Shown here piece by piece: positions 59,721 to 64,000 of a DNA stretch of 64,000 bases (the first letter of the stretch is position 1; every line of letters starts with the position of its first letter). The notes beneath the pieces were generated by a model, which worked only from the letters and a program-made list of their open reading frames with translations, had not been told where the DNA came from and did no database searches. The DNA lies in contig OY540819.1 of NCBI GenBank assembly GCA_961205875.1, positions 8,372,501-8,436,500 of the forward strand. Direction: 5' to 3'. This stretch comes from Sialis fuliginosa. Its lineage: Eukaryota; Arthropoda; Insecta; Megaloptera; Sialidae. Made by a program: the position numbers and the translations under genes.

Positions 59721-62709
59721 TAAAATTGTACTTTTAATAATACTAGATAGTAGCAATCAAAAATTTTACGTTTATTTAACAAAATTTTAATTTCAATGGA
59801 ATATTTTCAAATAAATGAAGATTTAATTGTTATCATAACCGCAAAATAATAAACAACCTTATAATATTTAAGATTAATTTCCTAATCATTTAAAATAATC
59901 AATAATATTTAATATGACAATAAATTTGATATTTAAGATCGCAATTTGGGAAACAAATAAGCGATTTCCAAATTTATAAAAAATATATATCATTATTTTT
60001 TATACTTTTCCTAAATTTTTAGCAAATAATAATTTAATAACAATTTATATGACTTATATTTAAATTAATATTAAATACTATATTGTAGTGTTAAAAGAAT
60101 ATTTACTACAAATCGTAATGAATATAACTCGAGTATATTTTTTTAGTGTTTGATATGAATGAAATTAAAGTTAAGTGACAAAACACAACTACTTGAACTC
60201 TGTGGAATAATAAACGTTAGAGTATTGTGCTCAAAAGTACTGAAGCATGCTATCTTCCTTCTAATTGCACGATACGTATTAAAGATAGAAAAGAATAAAT
60301 ACAAAAATGGCGTGTTCCTATACGCATGCGTACTGTTGACATCTTTTAGAAACGAAGCATGATCGTCGATCAATAAGAAATAAATGGTAGCGATTTATAA
60401 ATATTCGTAATAAATACATTTAATGATAAAATACCTTAAAATATGTGTTAACTCCATGTTTTAATTAATTCTTCAAAACAATACACTGTTATATGAACAC
60501 AAATGTTTGTAAACACTGAAACCAGCAAAAATATGGATACTTTTTCGAATCAAAATCAACACTATATAATTGATGTTTTGTGCTTTTCTCGCATATTTAC
60601 AGTAACATACGTTATTTTCCACCGAAACATTAACGAAATCGAAAAAATAATTAATTTTGAAAATATAGAATAAATTTATAAAAACACATTTTGACGCTAG
60701 AGCGCGTTCAAATGGAACTAAGAAGTTATGCAACCATTGAAGTATATTTTATTTAGAAAAAGGAAATCAACCGAAGGCGCGAATTATAAATAGAGAATAA
60801 TATGGTACACATTTATATAAGATAAATTTCGATTAAAACATACTATTATCGGTTTTAATATTGTATATTAATCAAAAACACATTTATTTAATACAAAATC
60901 AATAACAATACTATATTTTATTCTAATCAGAATATAAAGAAACAATTGTAAAAACTATGAATCAAAATTATTGCACTTTAAATAAAATTTATTATTTATA
61001 ATAATATGTAGTAGTATCAATATATTGATACACATCAATTTATTTTATAGTACCTACTACTATTAATAAAAAGCATAGAAAAATATTTATCTACTTTCAC
61101 ATTACCTTTTATACAAAAATATTATAGTACTTATAAACAAACTTTCAACTATAGTAAAGTATATAATCATAGACATTGTCACTAGTATTTTTTATTGAAA
61201 CAAAAAATACAATAGTAATATTAAATGGGGTTAGTTGATTGTTTCTTAAAATAAATTAATTAACATTTTATAATGGCACTAATTTCCATGTTATAAATAT
61301 TAAATATATTTTTTATATATTAATAAAACATTTTTGTTAAAATAAAACAAACAATATCGATTTGAACACTTTTTTGAACATTATTAAAATATAAATTTCT
61401 AATATGTTAAAATAATAATAAAATTATTATGAAACCCCTGTTTATAAAAACATAACATATGTGTATGATTTATTTATTATAAACAAAATGCAATAGAAAA
61501 ATAAAAATAATGAAACACTGCGATGTTAAAACTTAATGAATCATCTAATCCATTATTTTAATTTGAATAAAAAATGCTACGTAATATTTTTATTATTACT
61601 AACATATGGATTCAAGTTTAATAAATTTGTAAAGTTAATATGAAATTAAATGATTCAGATTTTGTATTTATTAAAATTGCTATAAAATCAAATAAACTCA
61701 AAGTCCGGAATAAGTTGGAACGCTACTCTATATGTGTATTATAATTATTATGTCTTCATCTTTGAAATAAAATGTCATAAACCCTTTTTAGCCACATTAA
61801 TGCAAATTTATTCCAATGTTACTGTAATATAGTAGCTTTTATTAACGATTAAATAGAGAAAAAGCGTTCCGTTTCATAATTTTCTTAATTCAAAATATTA
61901 AATGAAAATTAACGCTCTAGTGGTTACATTTTATCCACCAAACAGCAAAGGCAAGATATTTTGACACAGCAAAATAAATTTTTTGAAACATATATAACAA
62001 AATAAATAAAATTCGATGTATATTTAATTTAAAAACAATCGTTTTGTGTAACCACTAGAAAGTTATTAAATAATTTAATCACAGTATACTTATTTACTCA
62101 TTTTATACAATAAAAGAGACATAATTTAATCTCTTTTATTATATTTAATATAATAAACTAATATAAAATACTGTATGTAAAATTTTTACCCAAAACGGTA
62201 AAAGTTCCTAGTTTAAAAATGTAGATATATATTTTATGACATTATTAAAATGCGTTTTAATTTATTCTAAAATTTAATGGTTGAAGAGAAAAACCATAAA
62301 AGAATAAACAAAATTATACAATCATAAATTATATATCATACGATATACAGATTAAATAGATTATATTAGGTTAAATCAAGTTAAAGTTAAAGTTTAAAAC
62401 ATTTTAAAATGGTCTAAACTAATATTACAATTACATTACAATTTGCTATTAGATTGTTCATAGTGCATTTTAACATCTACCTATTCAAAAAATATACTAA
62501 AACCTTTACATTTCTAATTATACGTATTTTATACAATTTAATAAATTTCAAAACGTAAAAATAATACAACCAAAAACTTGTATCAAACCTAATATACAAA
62601 TATTTAAAATAGTAAACAAGTATACGAGAACGGAATCAAAATGGCAAGTACAGGTCTGGTAATCAAGTTACATATAGATTAATAGTAAGAGAAATAATAA
62701 TAATACACC
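59721..62709. other. Spacer between MED26 and vinculin, partly vinculin 3' UTR
   Basis: The right part is probably the vinculin 3' UTR (minus strand); TTTATT words (minus-strand AATAAA) are abundant. Two GC-richer patches, 60,295-60,370 (ACGCATGCGTACTGTTGAC) and 60,690-60,780 (GACGCTAGAGCGCGTTC), hold no convincing frame and could be regulatory. No other gene was found. Confidence 0.4.
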
Positions 62710-63783
62710 CTAGTATTGGTACCACATGGGTTTACGGACCCAGCGAAGACGGTGGCCTGCTTGGTCCGATCGTATTTTGATGCTGGCACATTCTGCTGCT
62801 CTTACCGTCTCTTTGACACTCTGCATGAGGTTTTGTGCATTTCCAACTAACATATCTGTAGCTTCGCGATCTTCTTCTGATCCTATTAACGAAAATATCT
62901 TGTTTTTGAACATTGTCCACTATTACTTGTAATTAATTGTTAAAAATTTACAAAAGAAAAATTTACTCGTAGCCTAATAGAAATTGGGCATTTATTGATA
63001 AAATGATTTTATGAAAATTGTAGTGTATAAATTATAATTATAGTAAAATTGTTATTATGAAGATGACAGTTCTCTATTAGAGGGATGCAGTAAAATAGTA
63101 TTTATTATTAAATAATTACAAAAATCCATCTTGTCAGTCATCACAAAAGCCAAAAATATGTGGTTTACTGTGAAGATATATAAATATATAGATATCGTCA
63201 ACTTTCTTTCGAAACCTCTTATCTAATTAAATCCAAAAAACTTTAATTTAATGTGAAGAAGCTAGATTTCTATTTGAGTGCTAACAGTTACGATACACTT
63301 ACAATATTTGGATTTCACAATTTCTTTTCTTCAAAATTCATATTTCTTAAAAATCGGATTTACGATCAGGTTTTGAAAGAGAGCCAAGAATGTAAAAATT
63401 AATGTGATAGTGAAAAAAAAACATTTTAATTGTAATTCATCGATGGTATATTGTATATCGTAAAAAATAATTGTAAGATATAACATGCAAGTGATGCTTT
63501 TTTGTTAAATTCAATGTAATGTGAAATAATTATTACAGCTATTATAATTAGAAACAAAAAATTACGTAATATATTAAAATAAATTATAGAAATAATTCAT
63601 GATGTTACAAAAAATAAAAATACATAAAAAAATAAAGGAATTAAAACTATAAAAATGCACAATACAAAATACAAAAAATAAATAAAGCAAACTAAATGAA
63701 TGATAATAAATAATAAATGCATGTATGTGTGTAATTTTAAAGAAAATTACCAGGTTTTGGAATTCCAGGTATGTTGTGATCAC
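62710..63783 (-). CDS. VCL: Vinculin, C-terminal end (last exon plus probable microexon)
   Basis: Vinculin is a cytoplasmic actin-binding protein of cell-matrix and cell-cell junctions. The last exon is 62,882-62,710 (stop TAG at 62,712-62,710): [39 protein letters not shown] and the terminus [13 protein letters not shown] match the conserved vinculin tail end. Vertebrates end in WYQ, so the extra Y and the QAGH spacing are small lineage differences. Upstream, across an 868-bp intron, a segment of exactly 33 nt (63,783-63,751) with AG and GT borders (CAGCAG|GT and CCTG|GTAATT) adds [11 protein letters not shown] in phase 1-1. It keeps the frame if included or skipped, so it is likely a cassette microexon. 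The rest of the gene lies beyond the right edge. Confidence 0.9.
62941..63750. other. Vinculin intron, nothing else recognised
   Basis: AT-rich intronic DNA between the microexon and the last vinculin exon. It contains no element ends that I can identify. Confidence 0.6.
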
Positions 63784-64000
63784 CTGCTGACGCAAAATCA
63801 TGAAGAAGCATGGTTAATGATCCAATGATATTATTATCGTATGAAATGTTAAAAAAATGTCATGAAATTATTGTATATACGATGAATTCTCTTATTTATT
63901 TAAAAACCTTCTATAAACGAATCGAGGTTTGTAATTTTAAAGCTGATAGTTGCACCATTAAAAAATATATAAGTTTAAAATTTATAATTAATAAATAAAG
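63784..64000. other. Presumed vinculin intron at the window edge
   Basis: AT-rich; the open minus-strand frame just above the microexon (ending LTMLLHDFASA) does not resemble vinculin and is read as intron. Confidence 0.4.

Noticed and set aside
1-64000. CRISPR array, operons or other prokaryotic features
   Set aside because: No regularly spaced repeats of that kind; introns, GT-AG sites and animal gene families show nuclear eukaryotic DNA.
1-64000. Retroviral, LTR-type or Polinton-like elements
   Set aside because: I saw no paired long terminal repeats, gag, protease, integrase, envelope or capsid-like protein text in this window.

Overview
The window is AT-rich, gene-poor nuclear DNA from an insect. 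The evidence is three spliced animal genes whose proteins look arthropod (protein phosphatase inhibitor-2, Mediator subunit 26 and the C-terminus of vinculin), short GT-AG introns, a short run of the insect telomere unit TTAGG, and many small DNA transposons of kinds common in insects. The order cannot be settled by eye; an aphid-like hemipteran or a lepidopteran would both fit.

The left 46 kb holds no complete gene that I can recognise. It is a mosaic of small, mostly non-autonomous elements. Several families were sorted by their terminal inverted repeats (TIRs) and target-site duplications (TSDs): a Tc1/mariner-type family (TSD TA, five copies), PIF/Harbinger-type families (TSD TAA or TTA), two hAT-type elements with 8-bp TSDs, a Mutator-type foldback element with a 9-bp TSD, other long inverted-repeat elements, a deleted Tc1, a decayed mariner transposase gene, and 3' ends of non-LTR retrotransposons. 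Five insertions sit inside other repeats, so relative ages can be read. Scattered in this region are possible minus-strand gene starts: a TATA box and coding first exon near 10.8-11.0 kb, GC-richer islands at 38.2-38.4 and 40.1-40.3 kb, and a probable noncoding first exon at 46.17-46.30 kb. They may be alternative starts of one or more minus-strand genes whose bodies lie to the left of the window.

The right 17 kb is the gene block. Inhibitor-2 (+, four exons, 192 codons) lies at 47.3-48.2 kb. MED26 (-, three coding exons, 670 codons) lies at 55.9-59.5 kb and converges on inhibitor-2; between them are presumed 3' UTRs, a TIR element and a perfect hairpin. The last exon of vinculin (-) lies at 62.7-62.9 kb, with a probable 33-nt microexon at 63.75 kb and the rest of the gene beyond the right edge. 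These are housekeeping genes: PP1 control, transcription and cell adhesion. They do not form a pathway.

The most unusual signals are a hammerhead-ribozyme-like motif inside an inverted-repeat element at 9.9 kb, with a decayed relative at 33.9 kb; a 30-codon upstream ORF whose stop codon touches the MED26 start codon; a vinculin microexon; and several possible short coding exons on the minus strand.
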